From positions 28,061 through 92,060 of the forward strand of contig DATMRF010000060.1 of NCBI GenBank assembly GCA_035566435.1: a stretch of DNA of 64,000 nt. Direction: 5' to 3'. Positions 24,801 through 33,850 of this stretch are shown here, piece after piece (position 1 is the stretch's first letter; every line of letters starts with the position of its first letter). This DNA comes from DATMRF01 sp035566435. GTDB lineage: Bacteria > Verrucomicrobiota > Verrucomicrobiia > Limisphaerales > UBA8199. Position numbers and translations under genes: made by a program. A model generated the notes under the pieces. The model did not search any database. It worked only from the letters and a program-made list of their open reading frames with translations, and had not been told where the DNA came from.

Positions 24801-26537
24801 CTATAGCGCATGGACAGGCTTGCCTGCCTTGTAACACTCGATACGAGACTTAAGGTCCGCAGCGAATTGCGAATGGTCCTGCGGACCCATTAACTCCAGA
24901 GCTTCGTTGGCGGTTTTGAGGGCTGCCGAAAACTGACCTGATTCGGCGTAAGCTGCCGCCAACGTATCCAGGTACGTAGGTTCTTGCCGATGGGTCACCT
25001 GCACGCAGGCCTCAGCCAGGCGAATCGCCTTCGCGCCGTTTCGTAATTTGGGGTCCGGGTCGGCGGCGTAGGTCCAAGCGAGGAGGTTCGCGACCGGCAG
25101 GCTGGTCGGATCCTTGGCGAAGGAGTGCGAAAAGAGCGTCTCGCTATTTTTCCAATAGGCAAGCTGGCGAGAGGTCAGGAAGGCGCAAGCGCACAACGCA
25201 ACGGTCGAAAGCGTTACGGTCACCGCGCGGGGAATGCGCCAGCGAAGTGTCACATCAGCCGCACTCCAAGCGACGATAATGAAGATGCCAATGGAGGGGA
25301 GATAGGTGTAACGGTCGGCCATGGATTGGATTCCCACCTGCACGATTCCGATAACCGGTATCAGCGAGCCAAGAAACCAAAGCCAGCCAACGGGGAGATA
25401 GCGGTGCCGGGCGCCCAATTTGATCGGGAGGACGGTGACCAACACCAGCATGCAGCCTGCGAGCAACGCGAGCGCTACACCCTGGTCCGGCTCGGGTATG
25501 TAAGGTATCAACAAGCATCGCGGCCAAAGTATCTTGGCCAGGTATTGCACGTAGGAGAGGGCCGCGTTTCCCGAACGAGTGACGAGCGGAACGCTCTGCA
25601 TTGAAGCCACAGCACCGGCGTTCCGCTGCACCAAAAAGGTGACCACGCAGGAGGCCGCCGCGAGAACAAAAAAAGGCGTCTTTTCGATCAACAAACCCTT
25701 GAGGGAAGATGGTCGAGAGCTCGGGTTCGGGCGTTGAAAACGGACCAGAGGCCAATAGTCGAGAAGCATCAGCAAGAAAGGCAGCGTCACCAGCATGGGT
25801 TTGCTCATGAGACCGAGAGCAAAGGTCAACAGGGCGACGCCGTAGTAGAGCCCGGCGGGATTTTTGATGTTTGATGTTTGATTTTTGATTGAGGACGCCG
25901 CGTCAGATCCACGACGAGAGATGCCTGGCTTCGCCGGAGCACCGGAAACGGCGCCCCGGGAAACCGCACCTTGAAATTCGGACTTGGCGACCGGAGCATG
26001 GCGATCGGAACTTGAGGCTTGAGACCTGAGACTTGGGACTTGGGACTTTTCCACATACCGTGCGTACGCTCCGAGTGTCAGCATGAAGAAGAACGCGCTC
26101 AGGACATCTTTCCGTTCGGCGATCCACGCTACAGACTCGACGTGGAGGGGGTGCAAGGCAAAGAGAGCGGCGACGAACGCGCTGCGCCAAGGCCGCCCGG
26201 TCAGCCGGGCCAGGAGGAGGAACAACAGCACGCTGTTCACTGCGTGCAGCATCGAGTTAACGACGTGCTGAGGTCCTGGGCCAGCACCAAAGAGCTGACA
26301 ATCCAGCATGTGCGACAGCCAAGTAACAGGATGCCAGTTACCGGCGTAACCGGTAGTGAAAGCCCAGCGCGCGTTGGCGAGTGAGAGGCCAGTCAGAACG
26401 TGCGTGTTATCAAAAACATACGCATCGTCGTCGAGGTCGATAAAGCTGTGGCGGGCAACGGGAGCATAAAGGAGCAGGGTGATAGCGGCGAGGAAAGCGC
26501 CCATACCTTGGAGTCTCCAGCGAGCCGCCAAGTTCAT
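24801..26537 (-). CDS. TMTC-like membrane glycosyltransferase, short form
   Basis: 578 residues. It is the same family as the 19079 gene but without the long TPR array. The first loop has FIDLDDDAYVF, followed by NWHPVTWLSHMLDCQLFG and HPLHVESVAWIAERKDVLS, with about ten membrane segments. The last 110 residues have only two or three helical repeats. The loop after ARYVEK is enlarged by about 65 residues of repeat-derived sequence (25861-26050). That is the same loop as in its paralogue, followed in both by LMSKPM. Its acceptor is unknown; like its paralogue it could glycosylate exported surface proteins. It is followed by the hairpin-rich element at 24.2-24.7 kb. Confidence 0.8.
   Translation of the reverse strand: MNLAARWRLQGMGAFLAAITLLLYAPVARHSFIDLDDDAYVFDNTHVLTGLSLANARWAFTTGYAGNWHPVTWLSHMLDCQLFGAGPGPQHVVNSMLHAVNSVLLFLLLARLTGRPWRSAFVAALFALHPLHVESVAWIAERKDVLSAFFFMLTLGAYARYVEKSQVPSLRSQASSSDRHAPVAKSEFQGAVSRGAVSGAPAKPGISRRGSDAASSIKNQTSNIKNPAGLYYGVALLTFALGLMSKPMLVTLPFLLMLLDYWPLVRFQRPNPSSRPSSLKGLLIEKTPFFVLAAASCVVTFLVQRNAGAVASMQSVPLVTRSGNAALSYVQYLAKILWPRCLLIPYIPEPDQGVALALLAGCMLVLVTVLPIKLGARHRYLPVGWLWFLGSLIPVIGIVQVGIQSMADRYTYLPSIGIFIIVAWSAADVTLRWRIPRAVTVTLSTVALCACAFLTSRQLAYWKNSETLFSHSFAKDPTSLPVANLLAWTYAADPDPKLRNGAKAIRLAEACVQVTHRQEPTYLDTLAAAYAESGQFSAALKTANEALELMGPQDHSQFAADLKSRIECYKAGKPVHAL
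25861..26050. repeat. Low-complexity in-frame insert in the short TMTC-like gene
   Basis: Two simple tandem tracts lie within the coding loop: GATGTTTGATGTTTGATTTTTGA-type units at about 25865-25890, and GAGACCTGAGACTTGGGACTTGGGACTT-type units at about 26022-26050. The frame remains open across both and the stretch between. The composition differs sharply from the flanking membrane segments. Confidence 0.65.
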
Positions 26538-26697
26538 TGAAGGCCCGGCAAACGGGAATTAATCGGTTTCGGCATCAAACCATCAGCTATCAATCCACCG
26601 CCACCAACCCTATAAGGAGGTCACGTTTTCGGCGCTGCAGATTTCCCGGCACCACTGCTCAACCTTGCCTCGGATCATTTCCCGGATTTGATGAGGT

Positions 26698-29600
26698 TCA
26701 GGACGCCGGCGGCAGAATTACGGTGACGCGGCCGACGCGGCGGACGAGAGCCGGAGGCTCCTTGCCCTTCTTCTTTTTCTCATCGTCGTCCGGAGTGTTA
26801 TTGCTGGCGACTTGCTGCTGCGCGTCGCTGTTGGCCTGCTGGGCGGCACTTTGGCTGGAGGTGGTAGCGGTGGCTGAGGTCCCGAGGGTGGATTGTGCCT
26901 GAACACCGCCCACTGAAACATTTTGCGAAAGCAAGGAGGCGGAGACGCCCTGGCCGCCGGAAGCATTGATGCCCCCAATCCCCACGACAGTCCCCGAGAT
27001 GGTGCCGCCGGCCGTCAGATTGGCGGTGCCGCCGGAAAGGACGGTTCCGCTGAAACTTTGCACGGCGTTAATCTCGCTGTTCTGCCGGGAAATGACGAGG
27101 CCGCTTATATTTCCATTGGCTGTGGCGTTAACGGTGCCTCCGATCACGCCGGAGTCGCCAAGGTCAATGTTTCCTTTATAACCGGGCGAAATGGCACTTG
27201 GGGGGGTGCCTGCGACGAGCGTGATGGTTGGGCCGGCAGAAACATCGCCGTTCAGAGCTTCCTGCGTAATGCCCCCCAGGCTGGCGAGGATGTCGCCGCG
27301 CGGCGTGTCCACGGTGATGTTGCCCGGGAGGCGGGCGCTGCCGGGGACCTTGGAGGGATTCACCAGCGTGTTGGCCAAGATGCCACTGCCGAAGACCACT
27401 TCGGCGTAAACCTTTGCCTGCCCGGTAGCTGGATCAACGAAATAGACGGGGACGTTCACAAAGGTGGTTCCGCCACTGCCTGCGTTCACATTGCCTTCGA
27501 GGGACCGGACGGTGATGTTGCCGCCGTTGTAGGCCGCGATCCTCGAGCCCTCAACGTTTATGTCTCCCTGAGAGACGACATTCACGTCACCGCTGCCCGA
27601 GGTATATATTCCAAATGCTACGCTGCGTCTGGCACTGAGCAACTCCTGGGAGCCGAGGTCCATTCTTCCCCCCGTGCTGGTTACATTGACGCTGCCTCCA
27701 CCTAAAGCGGCGATCGTAGAGGTCAAGAGGTCCAGATTCCCATCCACCGTGACATTAACGGTTGCCCCCGAAGGGGTGAGCGAGGCGAGATTGGCGTACC
27801 TGTCGCCCGCCGGGTCTCCGACACCGCAGGATAGGATGCCGTAGGTGTTGCCAAGCGAAATCGAACCCGCATGCACGTTGAAGTTGCCCGGACCGCCAAT
27901 CCGGTAGCCCAACTGGGCCGAATCAAACGCCGAGGGCGCACCTTGACTGGCCTTGAACAGGGACGCGATATCAGAGGGTGCAACCCAAGCGACTTTGTCG
28001 GTGACGAAATGTCCGGTGGAGTCGATGATGGGGAAACCATCCGGACCATAGCGGAGCACAGTGAGCGGCTGCTCCAGGGCGCCTTCCATGCCAGCAGACA
28101 TCTGGCCGCTGAACCCGAGCCTTTTGGTGGTCGGATTGTAAACGAACCCGGCGGAGCCGGAAAACAGCCTCGCGTTTCGAGCGGCGTAGGCGGCGAGTTG
28201 GGTAGGGTCCGAAGCGATGAGGGGTGGCACCTGGAGCGCGGCAAGCTTCGCCGGGTCCATCGCCAGCGAAAGCAAGGTGTTCCAGGAAGGATTAGTGCCC
28301 GGGGGCAGGTCCGCCGTCGTCAGAGTTCCGATAGCCTGATCCAGAAAGACGAAAGAGTAAGGGCTCCGATTAACAATCTGGCCGGCAACATTGATGGAAG
28401 TGATGTCGGTGGGGTGGAGATTCTGGCCCGAAAAGCTGCAACCCACCATGTCGCCGCCAACGGTGATTCGAGTCTGTTTGGAGGTGAAGAGGATCAGGTT
28501 CCTCATGTCTCCGGAGATATTGAGGATGGCGGGAGCCGGGTTGCCCACCTCGAGCGGCTTGGCGCCGTGGTCACCGTCGCCGAAGGTGCCGGCGCCAATC
28601 CACTTGGTATGCGAACTGTCGGACATGATGAGCTCTGGGCTCGGCGCGGTGCTGGGATCATTTGGCTCTGCGGAGAAGCTCCCACCCCCCGTCGTGGTAA
28701 TAATCAGGTCTCTATTGGCCGAGGGAAAGAGGATGACGTTATCCTGGAGATGCACGCCGGCCGCGCCCGCGGTGATGTCGAGCGTTGGGGGAAAGATCAC
28801 CGGCACAGCGCCACCTGGCCTCGGCAAGCCGAGGCAAGTTAAATAGACTCCCCCGAGCAAGGCCGTCAGGTCGACGGCTGCGTCGGGAGCGTAATTGAAG
28901 TAATGGTAGCCCGCGGAGCCTGAACCTCCGGCGTTGTTAAAAACTCCATTGGGGTTGCGTACCTCCTGGAGGTAGATGCTCCCGTTCAGCGAATTTACGT
29001 TCCACGAGCCTGCGATGAGGCTGAGAGCAACATTTTTGCTGGCGTCCGGTCCGCCAACATTTTGGCCGGCGATGATCGAGCCGACCCCGTTCGCCAGCAC
29101 GTAATGACCATAAACGCTGCCTCCGGCTGTGATCGTTACGTTTCCCGGCAGGGAGCCGAAAGCGCCTGAACCGGCGTCTCCAGCGGAATTCAAGGTCGAG
29201 CTCAGCGGAAGATAGCTAAAGACATTTCCGCGTATGGCGTCGATGGAGACATCGCCCCCTGCCATGGTGCTAATGCCACCCAAAGTCCGGGAGACGGTAT
29301 AGTAAGGAAACAAGGAGCGGTATTGGGTCAAGCCTTGAGGATTCGCTCCCGAATTCACATCTCCGTACAGGGTGGTGACGCTAATGCTGCCGCCCGCCCG
29401 GGTGCGAATTCCGTTGATGCCTACGGGGCCGCTGCTCCCGGTATTCACCAGCACTTCATTGGCCGCCCATAGGTTGACACTTCCGTTCTCAGTTTGAATG
29501 AAAGAGTTGCCGTTTAAGTAGATTCCGGCTGTCCCTGGGGCTGGCCGGGAGGCCGGGTTTTGAGGGCCGGCGGTCATGTTAACGGTCCAGTTTTTACCCG

Positions 29601-30909
29601 CGGCGATGCTGGAACCATTGTCTAATGTGATGTTGTTCCCAGCGCTCAGGGACAGAGCGGCGGGCGCGGCTGAATCGGAAAGCGTCCAGGACGAGCTGAG
29701 TTCGATATTGTTAGCGGCCTGAAGAGTAATCTGTGACAAGGTGGCCGGGAATGAATTGATGTTCAACGTTAGCGTGCCGGCGGCGGGCGGGTCCGACACC
29801 CCGACGGTTCCCGAGGAAGGCGCGGTGCTTCCCGAGGAGGACAGAATGATATTCAACGGATCGAGAAAGAGCTTGCCGCCCAGAAAACCGGCGTAGGCCT
29901 GACCGTCGATATTGGCTTGGAGCGCGCTCATTTGCGGAGCGGAGATTTCGACCTGGCCGCCATTGCCGCCCCGGGCTCCCCCCGAGATGTCGATTAAGGA
30001 ACCGGGTTGATCGGAGTAGCTACCGAAGGATTTGATGGTGATCTGGCCGCCGGGGCTCGTTCCCTGGGCATCCCCTTTGGCCGAAATCACCCCGTTTGGA
30101 CCGAGGTTGACAGCGTCGTTGGCCACTAATTCGATGACGCCGTTGACTTCGCGGATAGAATTGGCCTGCACCAAACCACCCACGTTAACAACCTGGGCGC
30201 GAAGCGCGATGCTGCCGGCATCGGCTATCAACTTTCCGGAGTTATCGACCGAGCCTTCAGGCAAGGTCAGGCTGGCAGTCAAGCCGCGGCCATCGGGCCG
30301 CTCGGAAAGGAGGACCTCTTTGCCGGCGTAGAGCCCGATACTGCCTTCCGGAGCCGAGATCGAGCCGTGATTGTCGATATCATGGGCCAGGAGAAAGACC
30401 GAGCCGCCCTTGTCGGTACTGATCTGCCCGTAATTCACGATGCTGGCTGAGGGAGGCGGCGCGTTAAAGGACCACGGACCGCCGCTCGAGAGGTCGGGGA
30501 TGGGAATGGGAGAGGTGGTCAGAAGCAACCCGTGCGCAGTGATTGAGGCTTGCCCGCCGATATAAAAGCCCGACTGGTTTTGGAGCACGACATAGCCGTT
30601 GGCGTGGAGGTCCCCGAGGATTTGTGACGGGTTCGAATCGTGAATTTGGTTCCAGACGAGGGAGGAGGATGAAGGCTGAACGAACGTTGTGGTTTCGCCC
30701 AGGCCGATGTTGAAACTTTGCCAGTTGATGAAGGCGTGGTCCGAGGTTTGGATTGAGAGTTGAGGACCTCGAGCGCTAAAAGACGCGCTGCCTTGGCTTA
30801 CCGTACCGCCGACCGGATTGGCCAGAGCCGGGATGGCCGCGCCGACGAGAAGGAACTCAGCGCTGCTCAGCCGCAAGCCACCACAAAAAGAACGAAGGAG
30901 GTTTTTCAT
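26698..30909 (-). CDS. Filamentous haemagglutinin-type exoprotein (TpsA)
   Basis: 1403 residues. A long signal region ends near PALANPVGG and is followed by the TPS secretion domain (about residues 35-165: GSASFSARGPQLSIQTSDHA, INWQSFNIGLGE, NGYVVLQNQSGFYIGG). The rest is beta-helix sequence of short repeats with many turns of the type GGSVNVTSTGG and NGNISG, typical of large secreted adhesins. The C-terminus is a charged KKKKGKEPP stretch followed by RRVGRVTVILPPAS. The partner transporter lies 164 bases upstream on the same strand. The role is likely attachment or matrix binding. No toxin domain or peptidase motif is seen at the end. Confidence 0.88.
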   Translation of the reverse strand: MKNLLRSFCGGLRLSSAEFLLVGAAIPALANPVGGTVSQGSASFSARGPQLSIQTSDHAFINWQSFNIGLGETTTFVQPSSSSLVWNQIHDSNPSQILGDLHANGYVVLQNQSGFYIGGQASITAHGLLLTTSPIPIPDLSSGGPWSFNAPPPSASIVNYGQISTDKGGSVFLLAHDIDNHGSISAPEGSIGLYAGKEVLLSERPDGRGLTASLTLPEGSVDNSGKLIADAGSIALRAQVVNVGGLVQANSIREVNGVIELVANDAVNLGPNGVISAKGDAQGTSPGGQITIKSFGSYSDQPGSLIDISGGARGGNGGQVEISAPQMSALQANIDGQAYAGFLGGKLFLDPLNIILSSSGSTAPSSGTVGVSDPPAAGTLTLNINSFPATLSQITLQAANNIELSSSWTLSDSAAPAALSLSAGNNITLDNGSSIAAGKNWTVNMTAGPQNPASRPAPGTAGIYLNGNSFIQTENGSVNLWAANEVLVNTGSSGPVGINGIRTRAGGSISVTTLYGDVNSGANPQGLTQYRSLFPYYTVSRTLGGISTMAGGDVSIDAIRGNVFSYLPLSSTLNSAGDAGSGAFGSLPGNVTITAGGSVYGHYVLANGVGSIIAGQNVGGPDASKNVALSLIAGSWNVNSLNGSIYLQEVRNPNGVFNNAGGSGSAGYHYFNYAPDAAVDLTALLGGVYLTCLGLPRPGGAVPVIFPPTLDITAGAAGVHLQDNVILFPSANRDLIITTTGGGSFSAEPNDPSTAPSPELIMSDSSHTKWIGAGTFGDGDHGAKPLEVGNPAPAILNISGDMRNLILFTSKQTRITVGGDMVGCSFSGQNLHPTDITSINVAGQIVNRSPYSFVFLDQAIGTLTTADLPPGTNPSWNTLLSLAMDPAKLAALQVPPLIASDPTQLAAYAARNARLFSGSAGFVYNPTTKRLGFSGQMSAGMEGALEQPLTVLRYGPDGFPIIDSTGHFVTDKVAWVAPSDIASLFKASQGAPSAFDSAQLGYRIGGPGNFNVHAGSISLGNTYGILSCGVGDPAGDRYANLASLTPSGATVNVTVDGNLDLLTSTIAALGGGSVNVTSTGGRMDLGSQELLSARRSVAFGIYTSGSGDVNVVSQGDINVEGSRIAAYNGGNITVRSLEGNVNAGSGGTTFVNVPVYFVDPATGQAKVYAEVVFGSGILANTLVNPSKVPGSARLPGNITVDTPRGDILASLGGITQEALNGDVSAGPTITLVAGTPPSAISPGYKGNIDLGDSGVIGGTVNATANGNISGLVISRQNSEINAVQSFSGTVLSGGTANLTAGGTISGTVVGIGGINASGGQGVSASLLSQNVSVGGVQAQSTLGTSATATTSSQSAAQQANSDAQQQVASNNTPDDDEKKKKGKEPPALVRRVGRVTVILPPAS

Positions 30910-31073
30910 AGACGTTAACTATCCCGAGGCGTACTATAGAACACATCGCCGGGCTGCGACACCAGTTCCATGTGATTTTCTGGTGACATCTTTTCAAAGG
31001 TTGAACAATGAAGTTGCCGAGCCCGCCAGCTTCATTGTTTTCGCTCAAACGTTTCGCTTCCAGCGTTCCGGTC

Positions 31074-33368
31074 TCAGAACTGTCCGAGGAGTGAAAAATT
31101 GAAACGGGGTTGCAGCGCGTCGGTGGTGCCCGCCTTGAGCAGCGGAACGGAGAACAGAAACCGGGCTTCCCAATGCGAGCCAAGGGAGAAGATGCCACCG
31201 ACACCCGTGCCCCAAAGGGAGACACGGCCCTTGGCTCCGTTGGGATCCAACAGATAGGTCTCAGCGTAATCCATGTAAATAGAGCCGCGAAGGATTAGGG
31301 GTGTTTTGCTATAGGCGAAGCCGACGATGTGCGCGGGCGTTTTCTGCTCCAGGCTGACATGCCATCCAGTGTCGCCAAAGACCTCGCCTTCCTGGTAGCC
31401 CCTGACGCTATTCACGCCACCGGCGCCGAAGCGTTCGACGCTGATGAGGGGTTCGCTGGCCCATTGGCCGTCCGCGCGGAGCGTCAGGACCCAGTTAGTA
31501 TAAATGTCAAAATCGCGGGAGAAGCTCGGAATCAAGGTCACCCAGTTTCCCTTAGATTGAAGTGAACCGGTGATGTTGCGAAGATTGGTAAGAGAGCCCG
31601 AATACCAGGCATTGACGTTGAGTCCAAGGCCAAAAGCAGTGGTTCCCAGCTTGTCTCGAAGACTGCCATCATACCGGAGAGAGACCGGCGCGTAGTCCAA
31701 CGGCGTGTGGGTAGTGGGCACCGGAGAAGCTACGGTGCTAATGATCGGCGGATTAACGCTCCCATCTGCGTTGACGGTAATTTCTGTGAAGGAAAACCTG
31801 TTGGTCTTGTAGTCGGTAAGGGAGTAGGTCTTGAAATCCAGCCCCCCGGAAATGGTGGAGCGCCAATTGACCGTTCCCGACAAGGGTTCACTCAACCGGA
31901 GTCCGACATCCTCGGTTAGAGTGAGGTCCTGCTGGACGTCCTGGCGGGAGACCTGGCGCACACCGGGGACGTTATAAATGAGGGTGTTTTGAAGGGTCTC
32001 CAGGCCGGTGTCGATCGTCGAGCGGCTCCCGAATAAATTCAGCTCAGGGGTTCCTGAGGGCGGAGGCAATTGGAATTGCCGCGTAGCTTCGTTGAAACCG
32101 AAGCTGCCTGGCTGTGGGCCGACGGCCGATGCGATGGCCGTCGGGTTGCCCAGGGGCAGCCGGTAAAATGCGCTGTAATTCGCCACGAGCGGCAGGTCAT
32201 AAAGGTTCCATTGGTTCCCGGTCTTGAACGCCTCAGGGGAAAAGCTGTATTGCACGCCCAGGGAATGCTCGTACTGCCAAAGATTGTTGTACACGGCGGA
32301 AGTGTTGATGCGCAGGTCGGGTGTGCCGGGCGAGCTCTGATTGTTGAACTCCATTTTCGCGTGCAACGGCAGGCGGTCCTTTACTTTCAGGAGCAATTCC
32401 GTCGTATTCGGCGACTCGCCGGGCTGGATTTGCGGGTAGATTTGGCGGTCCTGGTTGGCATTTGCCCGGTCCAATTCGGCCTGGAACACCGGCGCGGTGA
32501 TAATCATGTTCGTGTGCAGGCCCGGCAGCGAGCGCATGACATTGTTGGAACTGAAATAACGGTTGCCGAGGACGGCGATGTCCGACAGCCGGCCTTCGAC
32601 CACGCGGAACTTTACAATATCGTTAGTGAGCCGCTGCTCTGGAATCCTGACGATCACGGTAGGAAAGCCCCGCGCCCGGTACTCCATTTGGAGGTCCGAG
32701 GCGGCTTTCTCGATGTCGCTGAGACCGAGGTTGGTTCCCGTGTACTTCAGGAGAACCTTGGTGAGCGCGTCCATCGAAAGCAGTGTGTCGCCCCGGATTT
32801 CATAGTGCCGCACCGTGAAACGGGGGCCGACGTTCGTCTGGGTGGTCGCCCCGGCTGCAGACGCGACGGTGCCCTGGCCAGGGACGGAGGCCTGGCCCGC
32901 AGGTTCAACTGGGGCGAGTTCATAGTATTTTCCGGAGATGAGGAGCCGCGGGATGCGACTGCGAAACACGTTTATGGTGACAACGCCGTTCGTGATGCGT
33001 TCGCGGGCGATGGCGATGCTCAAGTTGGACGCACCCAGCGCAAAGTGCTCACGTTGCAATCGCGAGGCAGCTTTGACGAGGTCCGCGATGGTCACGTTGG
33101 TGCCGGTGTATTCCAGCAATCGCTCCGCCGGATAATTGGTGAGGAGGGTATCGCCACGAACTTCGTAGGCACGGATCGCGAACCGGACCGGCCCATTGGT
33201 TTCCGACCCGACCGCCTGGGAAGCGGGTTTCGCGCCCGCCGCATCGGCACCGACGGCAGATTGCACTCCGCAGAGCATGCGGAGCAGCAGGCAGACGGAG
33301 GCCGCAGCCCGGAAAAGAGAGGGCGCGACCCGGGCTATTTTCGCGTAGGGCTTCACTTCGGGCTTCAC
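31074..33368 (-). CDS. Two-partner secretion outer-membrane transporter (TpsB), three POTRA domains
   Basis: 764 residues. After a signal region come three POTRA-like units: about 62-147, 183-269 and 270-334. The first two are clear duplicates, each with a YEVRGDTLL or YEIRGDTLL opening and LLxYTGTN. An Ala/Gly/Thr-rich linker separates them. A 16-strand-type barrel follows, with the conserved loop-6 motif VRGYQEGEVFGDTG and a C-terminal NFSLLGQF. FhaC-type transporters normally have two POTRAs, so the extra copy is unusual. The protein secretes the TpsA encoded just downstream. The GTG at 33368 is taken as start; an in-frame GTG lies four codons later. Confidence 0.88.
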   Translation of the reverse strand: MKPEVKPYAKIARVAPSLFRAAASVCLLLRMLCGVQSAVGADAAGAKPASQAVGSETNGPVRFAIRAYEVRGDTLLTNYPAERLLEYTGTNVTIADLVKAASRLQREHFALGASNLSIAIARERITNGVVTINVFRSRIPRLLISGKYYELAPVEPAGQASVPGQGTVASAAGATTQTNVGPRFTVRHYEIRGDTLLSMDALTKVLLKYTGTNLGLSDIEKAASDLQMEYRARGFPTVIVRIPEQRLTNDIVKFRVVEGRLSDIAVLGNRYFSSNNVMRSLPGLHTNMIITAPVFQAELDRANANQDRQIYPQIQPGESPNTTELLLKVKDRLPLHAKMEFNNQSSPGTPDLRINTSAVYNNLWQYEHSLGVQYSFSPEAFKTGNQWNLYDLPLVANYSAFYRLPLGNPTAIASAVGPQPGSFGFNEATRQFQLPPPSGTPELNLFGSRSTIDTGLETLQNTLIYNVPGVRQVSRQDVQQDLTLTEDVGLRLSEPLSGTVNWRSTISGGLDFKTYSLTDYKTNRFSFTEITVNADGSVNPPIISTVASPVPTTHTPLDYAPVSLRYDGSLRDKLGTTAFGLGLNVNAWYSGSLTNLRNITGSLQSKGNWVTLIPSFSRDFDIYTNWVLTLRADGQWASEPLISVERFGAGGVNSVRGYQEGEVFGDTGWHVSLEQKTPAHIVGFAYSKTPLILRGSIYMDYAETYLLDPNGAKGRVSLWGTGVGGIFSLGSHWEARFLFSVPLLKAGTTDALQPRFNFSLLGQF

Positions 33369-33748
33369 CCTAAATCAGCCGAACAGGGCAGGAGTGGGCT
33401 GCGGTCTGCGCACCGAAGTCCAGCGGCCGTTCCTGGAGAGCTCGTTCATAAGGCGCGGACAGTAGGCGCGCGAGGTGGCGGCAAAGTGGCGGTAAGGTTA
33501 CGTTTCCGTGAAGCGCAAGGAGTTTGAGGCAAGGTTTATTACTGGTTTCGGACGCGGCATGCCGGTTTCAAGACCTGTGTCCCACGCGACACATTTTCGG
33601 AATCGTTCCCCACTCGCCATGATTCCGTAACGTTGACCCGATAAGGTTTTGGTTTACGCGACCGCCGTAGAGTGTGGACTACGGGGATTCCAAACGCCGA
33701 GGTGAACAAATGAAACCTGGTGTGGAATCCGTGTTGTTGTGAGAGACC
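33369..33748. promoter_or_regulatory. Divergent control region between TpsB and the polysaccharide locus
   Basis: 380 bases between the TpsB gene (minus) and the leader ORF plus AraC gene (plus). It contains an 18-bp inverted repeat, TGTGTC-N6-GACACA (33576-33593), of the size bound by a dimeric regulator, and TTGACC at about 33633-33638 that could be a -35 box although no good -10 follows. Both the adhesin and the polysaccharide genes could be controlled from here. This is inference from position. Confidence 0.35.
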
Positions 33749-33850
33749 ATGAAAGCGAAGCTATTGAATCGACGCCGGAGTGAAGGCCTGCCCGGAGCGC
33801 GGTCTTTGCTCAGCCGCGCCCTGCGGCGCTCATACTTTTCAAAACTATGA
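33749..33850 (+). CDS. Leader ORF overlapping the AraC gene
   Basis: A 33-residue frame starts at ATG 33749 behind GAGAGACC and ends with TGA at 33848-33850. It overlaps the AraC-type start codon in an ATGA junction. The peptide is strongly basic (MKAKLLNRRRSEGLPG ... SRALRRSYFSKL). A short stem GCCGC-N5-GCGGC (33813-33827) lies within its second half, about 20 bases before the regulator start. The layout suggests translational coupling or a leader-peptide control on the regulator. It may also be a chance frame. Confidence 0.45.
   Translation: MKAKLLNRRRSEGLPGARSLLSRALRRSYFSKL

Noticed and set aside
27871..28842. Plus-strand frame of 323 codons across the TpsA gene.
   Set aside because: Antisense shadow with no protein-like pattern; the haemagglutinin frame is clear.
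32070..33527. Plus-strand frame of 485 codons across the TpsB gene.
   Set aside because: It is the shadow of a GC-rich gene: Arg/Gly/Asp-rich, no domain, and the TpsB frame is unambiguous.
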